Positions 1-10,479 of a stretch of DNA of 17,710 nt are shown here, one piece after another. Source of the stretch: Beroe ovata (lineage: Eukaryota > Ctenophora > Nuda > Beroida > Beroidae); assembly GCA_946803715.1 (NCBI GenBank), contig CAMPET010000274.1:31309-49018 (forward strand), read 5' to 3'. Position 1 is the first letter of the stretch; the number at the start of each line of letters is the position of its first letter. Under the pieces are notes generated by a model. The model saw only the letters and a program-made list of their open reading frames with translations, searched no databases and was not told where the DNA came from. A program made the position numbers and the translations under genes.

Positions 1-2472
1 CCAGTTTACGATTACCTGATAGACATGGCCATACGTTCCTTGACCCTGGAACGAAAAGAAGCCCTGCTAAAGAAGCGAGATGAAAAAATGGCAGGTCAGT
101 ACTAGTAAATAGACAGTCAGTAAGTCTATGGGGTGATCAGTTGACATAGAACTAGTAGATAGACAGTCAGTAGGTCTATGGGATGATCAGTTGAAATAGA
201 TTGAATGCTACCCTGCTCTACTTTCTATGTAGAACTCGAGGCGCTGAAGAAAACAACGCTTGAACAGCTCTGGCTACGGGATATCGAAGCATTGGAAGTC
301 GGAATTGTGAAATACGAGGCAGAGAAGGCGAAGAATGAAGCAGAGTCCAAGAAACTGCGGAAACAAACATCGAAGAAGAAATATATGGACGATTTCGCCG
401 ATAATTTAGGTTCGTCTTCTGTTGTACGAAATCTTGATACTTTGCTATTACCATGAAATTGTGTGGAATGGGATTGTTGTGTACGCAGAAAAAGGTGAGA
501 ATTTAGAACAAAGTACGAGGTGGGTCAGTGGTCACCAGTAATAAAATAGAATATTAAAAACATTGACTATCAAAGCTTCGGAAGTATCGCGCAAAACAGT
601 GATCCACCTTGTTCGAAGGAGCAGTTTACAAAATGATGTTTTGTTGTAAATATGCAATTAACAAAGTATATATTCCCGACACGTTTTCTAGCGTGAGTTT
701 CGACAACTGGTGGTTCCCACAATTATCATTCCACTCATCAGGGGAGGTAGTACCGTTCAAAGTTCCTGCTGCAACAACGAAAGTGAAACCCAAGAAAGAG
801 CCCGCAGACCCGCAGGGGGCTCCCCGGCGGGTCAAGAAGGAGATCAAGGACGAGGAAGAACTGAGTGAACCACAGTCCCTCGCTCAGAGAATCAATAACA
901 AGAGAAAGAGTGGCGGCGGGAAGGGCGTGGCTAAGAAACCTAAGAGAGATCCCTGGGGCAGTGGGGATGATGATAGCACTTCAGATTTCAGTGTTCCGTC
1001 GGACTCAGATGAAGAATTTGCGAAAATTACAAAGAAGTCAAACGGTTCAGCTGCCGCGGCGATCAAAGATGAACCGTCGTCATTCTCAGGTATAGACAAC
1101 CCAAGTTCGTTAGTAGTGATTCAAATCAGAGTGAAATTTGTCTGGTCGAATGATATATTATGCTCCTTGAAATTCGGACATGCAATAGCTGCGCCACGGT
1201 TGGGGTAATATTACGAATTTTCAACGTTCTCGTGACCAAATGTCAATCTACGCACTATGGTTAGTTCGTTCGCATTATGCACACTGTCACTCTCTCTTTG
1301 CGACTACACACGTGACAGGGTTGCAGTAGTGTTGCTCTAGTATAATAGAATCATGGGTCCTAGGGCAGGGAGTAATACTAATTCAAATGCAAAACTTATT
1401 CAGATAACGGGGGAGGTAAAGATGAGGCAGCAGTCAACTGGTCAGGGGCAACAGTTCAGTCAACTCTACCATTTGGTACGTTGCCGGTTGCGGAATCATT
1501 TCACAGTGTCAAATCATGTTATCGAAATTCACTGAGAATATTACTTCACTGTTCACCAAACGCTAATTGGTGGCAAATCATCACATTTTAGAGAAAGTCA
1601 CTAAGAAAGCTGTTCCGGCTAAGAAGAAACCCGTCTCGAAGATCCTGGATGACACTCTATCCTCACAGGGTATTTGCAGACTGCCACTGTCTATGATACG
1701 ATTATCGGATACTCAAATTGCTGAATGTGTTACACACGTGGTTTAGCTATCATGATGACGTAGTCCTATTGACAAACCGGTACATGCCGCAAATGTATAC
1801 ATCACTTCATATCGATAATTGCAGGTGATTCATCCCCTGTCAAAGCAAAACCGGGACCTAAGAAGAAGCTCGGTCCAGCGACAATTAACGGAAATAAGAA
1901 GAAACCTGCGCCCCCCAAGAAGAAAGGTCCTAATCCATGGAGTGAGTCAGATGAAGATGAGAAGCCCAAGAAAAAAGGAAAGGTTCGTTCAATGGAAATC
2001 CCAGCATTGTGTTCGTGTTAACGAGGTGTATTTTGTGTATAGCTCGTTTTAATCAGTACCCCGAATTGTTAAAAAAGTGGGTCGATGTTGTGTTACAACT
2101 AACAAAATCTATCCTGCAGAGCAAGATGCCTTCGAGTGACGATAATAGTGACTTCGAGATCAGTGAGTTATCATGTCAATTTATATCATTTATGGGGTTT
2201 GATGTTGATTCAAGACCTTAGATAATGCTAATATTTGAACTCCAAATTAGAGCACGTCATGTCGAAGGAACGGAGGCGATAAATTTTCACCAACTTTGAA
2301 ATTGTTCAATTCCCAACTCGATTCTCTGACGTCTCATACCGATAGAATTACAAGTATATTCTCTAATCGACATATATTCGCAGAAGACGACATTCCTGCT
2401 CCTGTACACCGTAATACAGGGGGTCGGGCACGCAAACCCGTCACGTACGATTTCGGTTCAGACTCAGACTGA
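1..2472 (+). CDS. TOP2: DNA topoisomerase II, C-terminal part (5' end outside window)
   Basis: TOP2 is the nuclear ATP-dependent enzyme that passes one DNA duplex through another. Only the end of the C-gate/coiled-coil region and the disordered C-terminal domain are here. I read eight exons: 1-94, 233-409, 742-1089, 1404-1475, 1592-1669, 1825-1982, 2120-2162 and 2384-2472. They have GT-AG borders and compatible phases, and give 352 codons plus TGA. The first exon (YDYLIDMAIRSLTLER) and second (LEALKKTTLEQLWLRDIEAL) match the conserved end of the animal TOP2 core. The rest is the typical Lys/Asp/Ser-rich tail with DPWGSG and NPWSESDEDE motifs and a basic-then-acidic terminus (RARKPVTYDFGSDSD). 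The open frame starting at 609 is mostly intron; the true exon starts at 742. The gene is convergent with BAG6. I found no canonical AATAAA just after the stop. Confidence 0.93.
101..200. repeat. 50-bp tandem duplication in a TOP2 intron
   Basis: Bases 101-150 and 151-200 are two head-to-tail copies of a 50-bp unit beginning ACTAGTA, with four mismatches. They fill most of the 138-base intron (95-232) between the first two visible TOP2 exons. Apart from lengthening the intron, no function is apparent. Confidence 0.9.
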
Positions 2473-3685
2473 TGTGCTAGTTCCGCCATGTTTGAAAAAG
2501 GAAAAAGATACATGCATATGCGCTGGAAACTATTGTTATTCGTATTATATGTTGACTAAAAAGAATTGACGCTATTGATATTATTTATTGTAATTTAAAT
2601 TTAACCATTCATTCAACAAAAATGATCGCAAGAACACAAGCTGGCTTGATTTTGATGGTTGGGTGATAAGTTTACGATTAGTTTTTCAGAAGACGGTTCT
2701 TTAATATGATTGTACACTGGAAAAAGTGGTATATTTTAGGAATCATTGAGCTTGAAAGTGTAGTTAAATCACGTTTAATTCTGTTGTCATACTCGTTGAT
2801 ATGAAAATATGCTCACCTGATGCCGATATTCGATGTATATTCTCAATGACAGCTGCTTATCCCATTGCTTACAATTTACTATTATTGTGTACTTATTTGA
2901 AATCTTGCAGCTGCACACAGAATCTTGAGATGTGTCCTGTTATCCGACCGCGCATTCGGGGACCAGCTTGCTAGAAGCTAGCTAGTAAGGTTCATGCGCG
3001 GGGGCGCGCGTTCTAGAACAACGCCGCGCGAAAAGTAGTGCATTTTGTCAGAAGAAATAATCGCGCGCGCTCCATCAAGTCTAACGGAATTTAAGCTATG
3101 TAAGGACTAAGGAAAGAGGCATGGACTCATTGAAAATTGTAGTATGAAACAAGTGAAAGACCTGTTATTTTATCACCCAGCAAATGACAGTTCACGACAT
3201 AGGTAGTTACAACAAGGAACGAAACAACTACCCCAGAACTTAGTAAGCTTGCAGAAAGTTCTAAATTAATCAATCGAATCCCAATAAATCAAATTCTACT
3301 TCTCTACAAATACACTCGAACGATTGGTTTCCCGGTACTTTAATTTGGAAGATAAAACAATAATCTTTATATTGATAGGGTAAAGAAAATAACAGCTATT
3401 GTGCATCATATTGGTTTAACAGTTTAACGATAGGTAGACACAATCACGTGTCCAAGTACAAAGCAATGATTAATCATAGTTCGTTCATCCATACTTCACA
3501 AAAAGTAAGGTCTACTATATTTCATGAAAAATAGATTTCTTATCATTATATATAGAGAATCAAGATTGATCACAAATAACAAGATAAGCCTCTAGGATAA
3601 CATTCTTGAGAAAAAACAAGAATAATCTAGTTTCGGACAGTCTTAGAGATTTCGCTGTACTTCAAAAACTTTGTAACCTCGCTGC
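2473..3685. other. Intergenic region between convergent TOP2 and BAG6 3' ends
   Basis: No supportable gene lies here. The stretch is AT-rich except for a CpG-rich block at about 2985-3075, which carries several GCGCG runs and the palindrome TTCTAGAA at 3011-3018. A CpG-rich block between two 3' ends is unexpected; it could be a promoter for an unrecognised transcript or part of a repeat. The open frame at 3606-3839 runs antisense into the BAG6 terminus and has no recognisable content. Confidence 0.5.
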
Positions 3686-3691
3686 TTTATT
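3686..3691 (-). terminator. BAG6 polyadenylation signal
   Basis: The minus strand reads AATAAA here, 34 bases past the BAG6 stop codon. The position suits the 3' end of a short BAG6 3' UTR. Confidence 0.7.
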
Positions 3692-3725
3692 AATATTAAA
3701 ATCTTACATTAAGCAAAAACTGCGA

Positions 3726-6700
3726 CTATTTATCGTTTTTGAGCGCAGACGCACAGGGAAACTGTTTCTCATTCACGTCGTCATTATTCTCAACTTTCTT
3801 AGACATATCCTTCTCGAGCTTCTCTTTGAACATTGCTGACATCTCCCCATCCCTAATTTCCCCTCCCTCCTCACCCTCCGCTAAACTAGACGCGATAAGT
3901 TCGCTCAGTATACCGTCAGGGTCATCCGCTTTGGGCTTTGTGTCCGTCTTCCGCCGCTTTGCCGGCAAACTGGACAGATATCCATCGGAAAGCGGCTGAA
4001 AAGTGGCATTTTCCAACTTAGCCGTGTCCTCCTCAATGACTCTTTTCCAATCCGCTGGTATTTCCACGGCATCATTAGCGTGACCGTTGGTCAGCACAGG
4101 CGGTGCTCGTGTTACCACCTCGTCAGGCAGATCGTCCTGGTTTGATCGGCTGCTTCCCCCACTGCCACCTCCAGCAGAGTTATCTACATTTTCCCCTGTT
4201 GCAGGGGAGCTATCCTCAGTAGAGGAGGTATCAGCAGCTTCCATCGACTCTAATCCAGTCTCGTCGTCCTCTCGTCTGTCCCCCTCTTCTGCGTCCACAA
4301 ACTCCTCGTCCTCAGTGTCGTCAGAGCCTCGTCTCACCACGTAGTTATCGTACAACTCCGCCCGTTCTATCGTCCTGTACGGGACCATAGTCTGAAGTAG
4401 GCCCGTCATCTGGTTGATCAGCCTGTTGCGGGGATCGTCAGGGTTCACAAAGCGGCTGTAAGCGATAATCAGGCCCAGGAATCGGAGACAGGCCTGTCCG
4501 AAAACTTCTCCAAACCCAGCAGAGTTGTTCCCTCTGATAGGGTTGTAAAGCTCCCTGAATACTGTGAGGACAAACTCCTTTACCATGGCAACCACAGTTG
4601 CTCTCTCGTCCACATCAGTATCCTCCCCTTGACGTATGTCAAAGAACGCGATGATCAGATCACGGTCAGCGGATATCATCTGGGAGACGGCAGTGCTTAT
4701 CTCACTGGCAGATGGGATCTGACCGTTGAAGAGAGAGGGAGTGAAGTGGTCCCTCATGTGTCTGAACAGGATATCGAATAACATGTTGTTGTTCAGACCG
4801 TTCATAAACTCCTGGAATGAGTGGTGTGATGCAATGATGTAGAGCAGGTCCCCAATGGAGCTATGATCAGGGATGGTGATGTTGGGAACCATCAGAGCTC
4901 GTATCTGTGGCCAGTGAACCGACATGGGCTGGTTTTGCTGCGATCCCATCATCATTTGCATCGCGAGGTTCATGTACCGTCTCATTTGTTCAGGATCCTC
5001 CGCCATGTCCGGGAAGAGCGCCGCCAGATCTGGTGGCAGAGTGGCGGCAGCAGGTGGCGGCTGCGGTGCTGGGGTGGCTGTATTAGTGCCGGTATTCTGT
5101 GTGCTCTGTCTGGCGGTAGACTGCCCTGCTCTGCTACTCTGCCTCACTCCTCGACCATGGCTGTGGTGATGGCGCGGCCCATGACTGTGTGAGTGATGGG
5201 GTCGGTGTGAGTGTCGACCACGGGGTGGACCAGGGTTCCCAGCACCACCACCAGGGGGGTGGTTCGCGGCACCAGGCTGGTGTATCGCACACCGTATCGG
5301 GTTGAATATCCGGTGTCGGGAGTGACACATGAGAGACGGGTTGGGGATTGGCTGATTGCCAGGGGCGGTGCCCCTCACTCCCCCTCCCCTCACTCCCCCT
5401 CCCCTGCCCTGGAATAGTTGCTGTATGTTGGGTGCTCCCCCCATATTCCCCCCTATGGGTATATCGAATGAGATGGAGAATGGTTGCGCGTTATCTCCTC
5501 CCCCAGCTGCTGTTGTTGTTGTTGGTGGTGCTGTGGTAGATGTGCTGCTACTAGCAGTAGCGGAACTAGAGCTACTGGCCGAATGTGTGGCGCCACTGGC
5601 AGAGGTGGCGCTACTAGCAGAGGTGGCGCTGCTGGCAGGAGTGGTGCCCCCAGCTGCTGACTGTCTCATCTGGTCCCTCAGTCGGGCTAACTCCTGCTGT
5701 AACTGCTGCGACACGCCCTCCTCCCTTGATAACACGAGATGCGCTCCCGTGAGCTGCGCCATCCACAACCGTCTCGGTAGTGAGCTGTTTAGTGTGACAC
5801 TGAAATCACTCAGCATGTGGAAAGCGTGGCTCACCTCGTGGAACATGGCGCCCATTCTATCCACCAAGTTCTGGGCGTGGGTCAGACTGCCGCCATCCAG
5901 AGGCGGGTCTCGGTGTAGGAGTCTGGCGTACTGGTTCATGTATCTCACCATTTCCTGCAGGATATCAGACATGTCTATGAGAATGTGGGAGTATGTCTCT
6001 AGGGACTCTCGTGAGGTCGCTCTCTGCTGAACTTCCTCCGGGGTCGCCCCCTCTTCTACAGTGGGACCAGTGGTGTGCGGACCCCTGATACATGGCGCTA
6101 TGAGTGTGTTGTTAATGACGTCTTGTCCGTCTGCAGCGGTGCAGTTGATATGCTGCATTAGGTCACGCACAGACCGCAGGTGATTTATGATACGGTCCAG
6201 GTTTGCGGGTGAGCCCTGTCTGCGGGACCCGCTCGCTGGTGGTGGCCCGCTCGCGGGTAGTGGCCCACTACCCGACTGAGGAGGAGGGGCAGAGGGGGTC
6301 GCGGATCCGTTCGGTGGTTGGAAAGCTCCTGTTGCCCCTGCTGAGAGTATTGGATAATTAGTTGAAATAGTTGTATTGAGGAGCAGAATGCTATGCGATT
6401 TTATAGTTCATATTGAGTGCCCCTTGTATCTGTTGGAACAGTTCACTGACCAGGTAAATTAGTTCCGTTGACTATTTGAATACCGAAATGCTCGTTAGCA
6501 TTTGATCCTCCAACGCTGAGATTCACTTCAACGCCACCGTTTTCTAGATTCTGTCTAGTCACCCTGAGAAAATATGTTGTATTGAGAAGATCAGGATACT
6601 TCGTTAAATAACACGGATGAACTATTTTCGGTAGATTGAATTCCCATTAATACGGTTATAGCACGAGGCAAAGCCACGTACCTCACTCCAATTACACAGG

Positions 6701-8808
6701 AGATATTCTCAATCAAAGATAGAAAATCACTTCATGCGTGATTTATTGAGCGGAACAAAATTGAGGCAGTGAGGAATCGCGCTTGGAATTTGGAAAAGAG
6801 GGTAACTTGAGACCTCTTTGAAATCGTATGATTCCTCCCTAAATTGCGGGAATCATCCATTGGAAATGATGTTTGTTATCAACTTGACAAATCGATTCAA
6901 TTGCTTTCAGTTCATTTTCAAATGCGTATTTGGACTATCGAAACTCAATTTTAAAAAGTTTTCCTTTTACCCTTATCTCCACAGCTAAAACGATGTTGGC
7001 GTATATCCTACTGGCTGCATGTCTTGTAAGCATGGGTTACTCTGGCCTATCTGAACAGGAGCTGAAGCAGATTGAGGGACTCAAACAACTCCTCTCAAAC
7101 TTGGATGGCGCGTACGCGACATGCCAACTTGTGCTGTTTAGTGAAATGGTCGACTTTGACACTGCAGACAACAGGTGCAAGAATTTCGAGCTTGGAGGAA
7201 AAGTGAAAGGGAACCTAGCCACAGTGAATGATGAAGAAAAGAATGCAGAGCTAAAGCTCCTCCTTGCAATGGCCTATCCAGAGAGTTCGGGCAGATGGGA
7301 GGATGATGAGTGGGTGTGGGCAGGCTTGAGGAAGGTTAAAAACAACGGTGGCTCTAAGAAGTCAGAGATTTACAATCCTGACGACTGGGAATGGGCAGAC
7401 GGTTCGACACCCAAATCCTATCATGAATGGCTACCGAATCAACCAGACCAGAGACCAGGGATGGTAGGGGATGAGATTTTTCTCCAAAATCAAATGAGAA
7501 TCAACCATGACGGGAAGTGGGACGACACCTTTGCTAACAAGACGCATCCCTACGCATGTGACTATCAGGGAAAGTATATCCTGTCAGCCACCCACAAAGC
7601 TTGGAGCGATGCCAAACAGGCATGTGATGATGCAGGTCTGATCATGGCTAGAGTGAGGAACGAACAGGAGCGAGAAGAAATGTTAGCAGCAATGGAATAC
7701 TTCCTCGAACCCGCGGATATGAGTGGTGATCTGTGGATCCAAGACAATTGGGTGTGGCTAGGTGGAAATGATGTGGAAGAAGAGGGTAAATGGGTGTGGA
7801 ATGATGGTGAGCCATTTGGAGAATGGTTTGATACGATGCCCTGGGCTCCGAACCAGCCTGATAATGCTTCTTTTCTCGGAGTTACCCAGGACTTCCTGGC
7901 TATATCCAAGTGGGGAACGTTTGACGACTCATATGATTCCCCAAAAAGGGCACGACCTTTTGCCTGCCAGTGTCCTAATACATAGAGTGAGAACTGTTTA
8001 CAGACTTTAAAATTTGTAGCATACTTTTCGAGATCTACTGCAAAAACTATCAATCAATAAAATTTGTGCAAATTGATTAACATTTTCAATGAAACCCAAA
8101 ATTGTCTTACTTTGATAAACAGAATATGAGCTATAAAAGATGCCCAAAAGATGGTATGAAGAGACACATTAAATATCTTATCACGTACCTTGCTTGACTT
8201 GCATCCACCCCCAGACTTTGCATTATCTGACCAACCATTTGGTTTGCATCAGCTCCAAATGCAGATAAGATGCTGTCCCGTGCAGGTTGGCTAGTTGTTC
8301 CACCACCTGGTATATTCACATAAATATTCACATAAATAACAATATTGTATCCAAATAGAACCGTCATACTAATTGTAGAAGTTGAGGGGCGAGATATATC
8401 TCTCTACCCTCTGAAATAGTGACCTGTGGATGAAGAGGATGTGGTTGTTGGGGTGCTCTCAGCACTGGCTGCTGATGATTCTCCTCCACCGCCTCGAGGA
8501 TTCTGACACTCGACCAAATGGAGGACTTTCCCATCAACATTGTATTCTGAGAGTTTCTTAGAGTTCTGTAACACCTTACCTGGAGAGTACCAACATAGGA
8601 GCTATGGCAATCAAATGACTTCACATAAAAATTGAACTCATTGGATAATGGATATTCACAAGTGCAAACCTAAGAATATTAGCCTTTGTCTGGCAGGATC
8701 TATGTTTGTTTTCTGTTGGATGAGTTTTTTCAAATTCTCAACAGTTTCATTATTGTCCACTTCGAATTCATGTTGCAGAGAATTTATTGTTTTCACTGTA
8801 AACTTCAT
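3726..8808 (-). CDS. BAG6: BAG6 (BAT3/Scythe), complete, five exons
   Basis: BAG6 is a chaperone-type scaffold that holds exposed hydrophobic segments, hands tail-anchored proteins to the GET pathway and sends failed ones for ubiquitination. Exons on the minus strand: 8808-8670, 8579-8424, 8306-8189, 6563-6451 and 6340-3726. Phases agree throughout (3141 nt, 1046 residues plus TAG; human about 1130). Residues 1 to about 75 form the ubiquitin-like domain (MKFTVKTINS...RQRLIFLGKVLQ...GKVLHLVE). About residues 215-390 match the conserved helical BAG6 region (DUF3538). Low-complexity Ser/Ala/Thr, Gly/Arg and His-rich tracts follow, then a second helical region. The end carries the BAG-like segment and basic nuclear-signal motif PAKRRK (about 967-972), strongly BAG6-like. 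The start follows a TTTCTAG acceptor-like site. The 1625-base third intron contains a lectin gene on the opposite strand. The final acceptor is a tandem CAGCAG. Confidence 0.95.
5376..5405. repeat. 15-bp tandem repeat inside the BAG6 coding exon
   Basis: Two perfect copies of a 15-base unit (CACTCCCCCTCCCCT on the plus strand) lie in frame in BAG6, where the minus strand encodes GRGGGV-RGGGV. Being in frame, copy-number change would only shorten or lengthen the Gly/Arg linker. Confidence 0.85.
6983..6984 (+). other. Candidate 3' splice acceptor before the lectin start codon
   Basis: A pyrimidine-rich run ending in CTCCACAG finishes eight bases before the ATG at 6993. It favours that ATG over the longer open frame from 6930 and implies either a 5' UTR intron or a trans-splice site. 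Confidence 0.5.
6993..7985 (+). CDS. Secreted protein with two C-type lectin-like domains
   Basis: A single-exon gene of 330 residues. The start at 6993 gives a classic signal peptide (MLAYILLAACLVSMGYS), so the product should be secreted. CTLD1 spans about 40-192 (AGL core near 110-112, QPD at 150-152, GKWDD at 174-178). CTLD2 spans about 195-328 (WLGG at 255-258, QPD at 288-290, KWGTFDD at 306-312). QPD followed by an acidic WND-like strand is, in the family, the calcium and galactose-type sugar site, so both domains look ligand-competent. Cysteines fit the outer pair in each domain (C62 with C189, C211 with C325). I see no inner C2-C3 pair in either. The gene sits wholly inside BAG6 intron 3 on the opposite strand. 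Specific ligand and role (recognition, adhesion or immunity) are unknown. Confidence 0.9.
   Translation: MLAYILLAACLVSMGYSGLSEQELKQIEGLKQLLSNLDGAYATCQLVLFSEMVDFDTADNRCKNFELGGKVKGNLATVNDEEKNAELKLLLAMAYPESSGRWEDDEWVWAGLRKVKNNGGSKKSEIYNPDDWEWADGSTPKSYHEWLPNQPDQRPGMVGDEIFLQNQMRINHDGKWDDTFANKTHPYACDYQGKYILSATHKAWSDAKQACDDAGLIMARVRNEQEREEMLAAMEYFLEPADMSGDLWIQDNWVWLGGNDVEEEGKWVWNDGEPFGEWFDTMPWAPNQPDNASFLGVTQDFLAISKWGTFDDSYDSPKRARPFACQCPNT
8056..8061 (+). terminator. Lectin gene polyadenylation signal
   Basis: AATAAA lies 70 bases after the lectin stop codon. It also sits within BAG6 intron 3 (opposite strand), so both nested-lectin ends fall inside the host intron. Confidence 0.75.
8314..8337. repeat. 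12-bp tandem repeat in BAG6 intron 2
   Basis: Two exact copies of ATTCACATAAAT lie just upstream (in the BAG6 sense) of the exon 3 acceptor at 8308-8307. The polypyrimidine tract of that acceptor is correspondingly poor. Confidence 0.85.
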
Positions 8809-9032
8809 TCTAGAAATTATATCATATAATTCTGTTACCTGACAGCATTAGCAATTTGTATATCAAACTGTTCCTAAATTTTGCAAAGAGAGGAGGGGGT
8901 TTATTATGTACAGGAATCTAAAGAATCATGACTTTCTAGCAATGACTGGAGGACAGAGGTATTGAATAGGAGAATTAAATTACATCAAGATTTTAACATT
9001 CTACACCCTCTGGCCTAATGCATGATCATTGC

Positions 9033-9830
9033 TCTATCCCCCTCTCAGATTCAAACATATTGCATTTTCTGATGGAAGGAGGAGCAGCATGCAGTATGCC
9101 AGAAACTTCAAAACAACAAAGATATGATATTGATCCTTCTTCACTGGATCTAAAAATATATTATTCTACAGGATTATATACCAGAAACCTATAATTTGCT
9201 CCTTTTTGTGAGCTTTACAGACAACTCTCTTCTATGGACTCCTTGCATTAAGGTCTGGCTATACAAATTGAAAGTTGGATAAGTTAAATCAAATACAATA
9301 ACAGAATGCTAAAAAGGTTGAGTACCCTCAAAAACTGATATATACTATAAATTACCAATACAATGGAGGGGCAAAATAACTTAGCTTCGTCTAATGTCTG
9401 TTGTTCTGCTTTTTTGTTTGTTAGTGTTCAAATCTATAGGGCAATGTGCAATTTAAACATCAAACCCTGAACCCAATAGGCAAACCTTGAAACTGTTAAC
9501 ACTGAGAACATTTCATACTAAAGAAGCATTGAGAAACAGAAATCAAATATAATCTGATAATACAAAGGAGCTTTCAATTTCAATTAGGGACCGTTCACCC
9601 TCCCCCTCTCTGTAATCATCCGTAATCAAAGCACAAACCCCCTCTCAGAAGGGATATATTACATAATCACGGACCCCCTTTTGATGGAAAGGTCTGAAGG
9701 GACAAAGGGATATGATGTAGAGCCTTCTCTGGTAGATTACAAGCTTAATAGGGGGAGGGGGGTGGCAAAATGACTTTGAACTTGCTCTGCTGTCTGTTAG
9801 TGCTCAGATCCCTAGGTCCAGGGACAACAT
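9033..9830. repeat. Diverged direct duplication in the BAG6-CHCHD2 spacer
   Basis: Two stretches, about 9033-9450 and about 9630-9830, share a series of similar words in the same order. Examples are an exact CCCCCTCTCAGA (9038 and 9638), GATATGATnTnGAnCCTTCT, a G-rich run followed by GGCAAAAT, and TGTCTGTTnGTnnTC before a GTTAGTGnTCA word. Indels are frequent, so the copies are old. The pattern suggests remnants of a repeat family rather than a gene. Confidence 0.5.
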
Positions 9831-10255
9831 TGAACACTTTGACAGACATGCCTGTAGGATGTTCACAGACTGGCTACCACTCGCCCTAGAGGCTGCTTTC
9901 TGCTTTCATTAAGTATAGGCTCAGTAGAAGAAAGCACAGTGAGTGCTAAACTGCATACAGTTGCCAACCTCATACATTAAGCCAGGTGGTTTTATTTCTG
10001 TCTAAACTAGTGCTCAATGGGCTCATTACACACTGCTGAAGTGTCACATGATGATTACAACCGTGCTATACCATGTGACCCGCCAGAGGTTCTGCAAACC
10101 TAATCAGAGAAAATGATGCATGTTTGACAGGCGTAGAGTGCCAAGAATTTGAATTAATCAAGGTCAAAACCCCTCCATAATCAAGTGTAATCCCAGTGTA
10201 ATCATTGGGAAACCTCCACCCCCTCAGCTGATTATGTAATAAGTACACGGTCCCT
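9586..10255. mobile_element. Possible non-autonomous inverted-terminal element
   Basis: AGGGACCGT at 9586-9594 recurs in inverted orientation as ACGGTCCCT at 10247-10255, bounding 670 bases with no coding capacity. Flanking bases are AT-rich (caatt and taatt) and give no clear target-site duplication. A related module (paired GTAATC words, a C-rich run ending CTCAG, then a CACGG-CCC word) occurs near both ends, at about 9611-9676 and 10180-10255. A 9-base inverted match alone is weak evidence, so this is a candidate only. Confidence 0.3.
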
Positions 10256-10479
10256 TAATTAATTCATCTGATACAATGAATATGAGAGAGTAATCTTCAA
10301 ATGAAACAAAAATATGTAAAATGAGAATTACCTTTAAAGTTACAAAATGCACAAAATTACAAAAACTATCTTTGCGAGAATAAATAAAAAAGAGGAATTG
10401 ATCAATCTAAAAGGATGCGCGGAATTGAATTCCTTTCTCTATAAACACTCGCCACTTTTTAGCTTGCGTCAGATGGGCC

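Noticed and set aside
609-1208. A 199-codon gene starting at 609
   Set aside because: Only 742-1089 is TOP2 exon; the flanks are intron and the joined phases fit TOP2 exactly.
5356-6030. Plus-strand open frame of 224 codons opposite BAG6
   Set aside because: It is the complement of a GC-rich, low-complexity BAG6 exon; its Val/Ala/Leu-rich content mirrors the Ser/Ala/Thr codons and matches no family.
6170-6340. Start of BAG6 at the GTG near 6170, or a direct splice from exon 3 to the large exon
   Set aside because: The frame is open and BAG6-like upstream to the 6341 acceptor. Exon 3 ends in phase 2 while the large exon needs phase 1, so exon 4 (6451-6563) must lie between.
8131-8624. Two separate small minus-strand genes
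   Set aside because: They are BAG6 exons 2 and 3 read through introns and partly in a wrong frame; spliced they give the ubiquitin-like domain and its linker.
9586-10255. piggyBac-type element (TTAA target site)
   Set aside because: TTAA is present only on the right flank; the left flank reads CAATTA, so no matching duplication.
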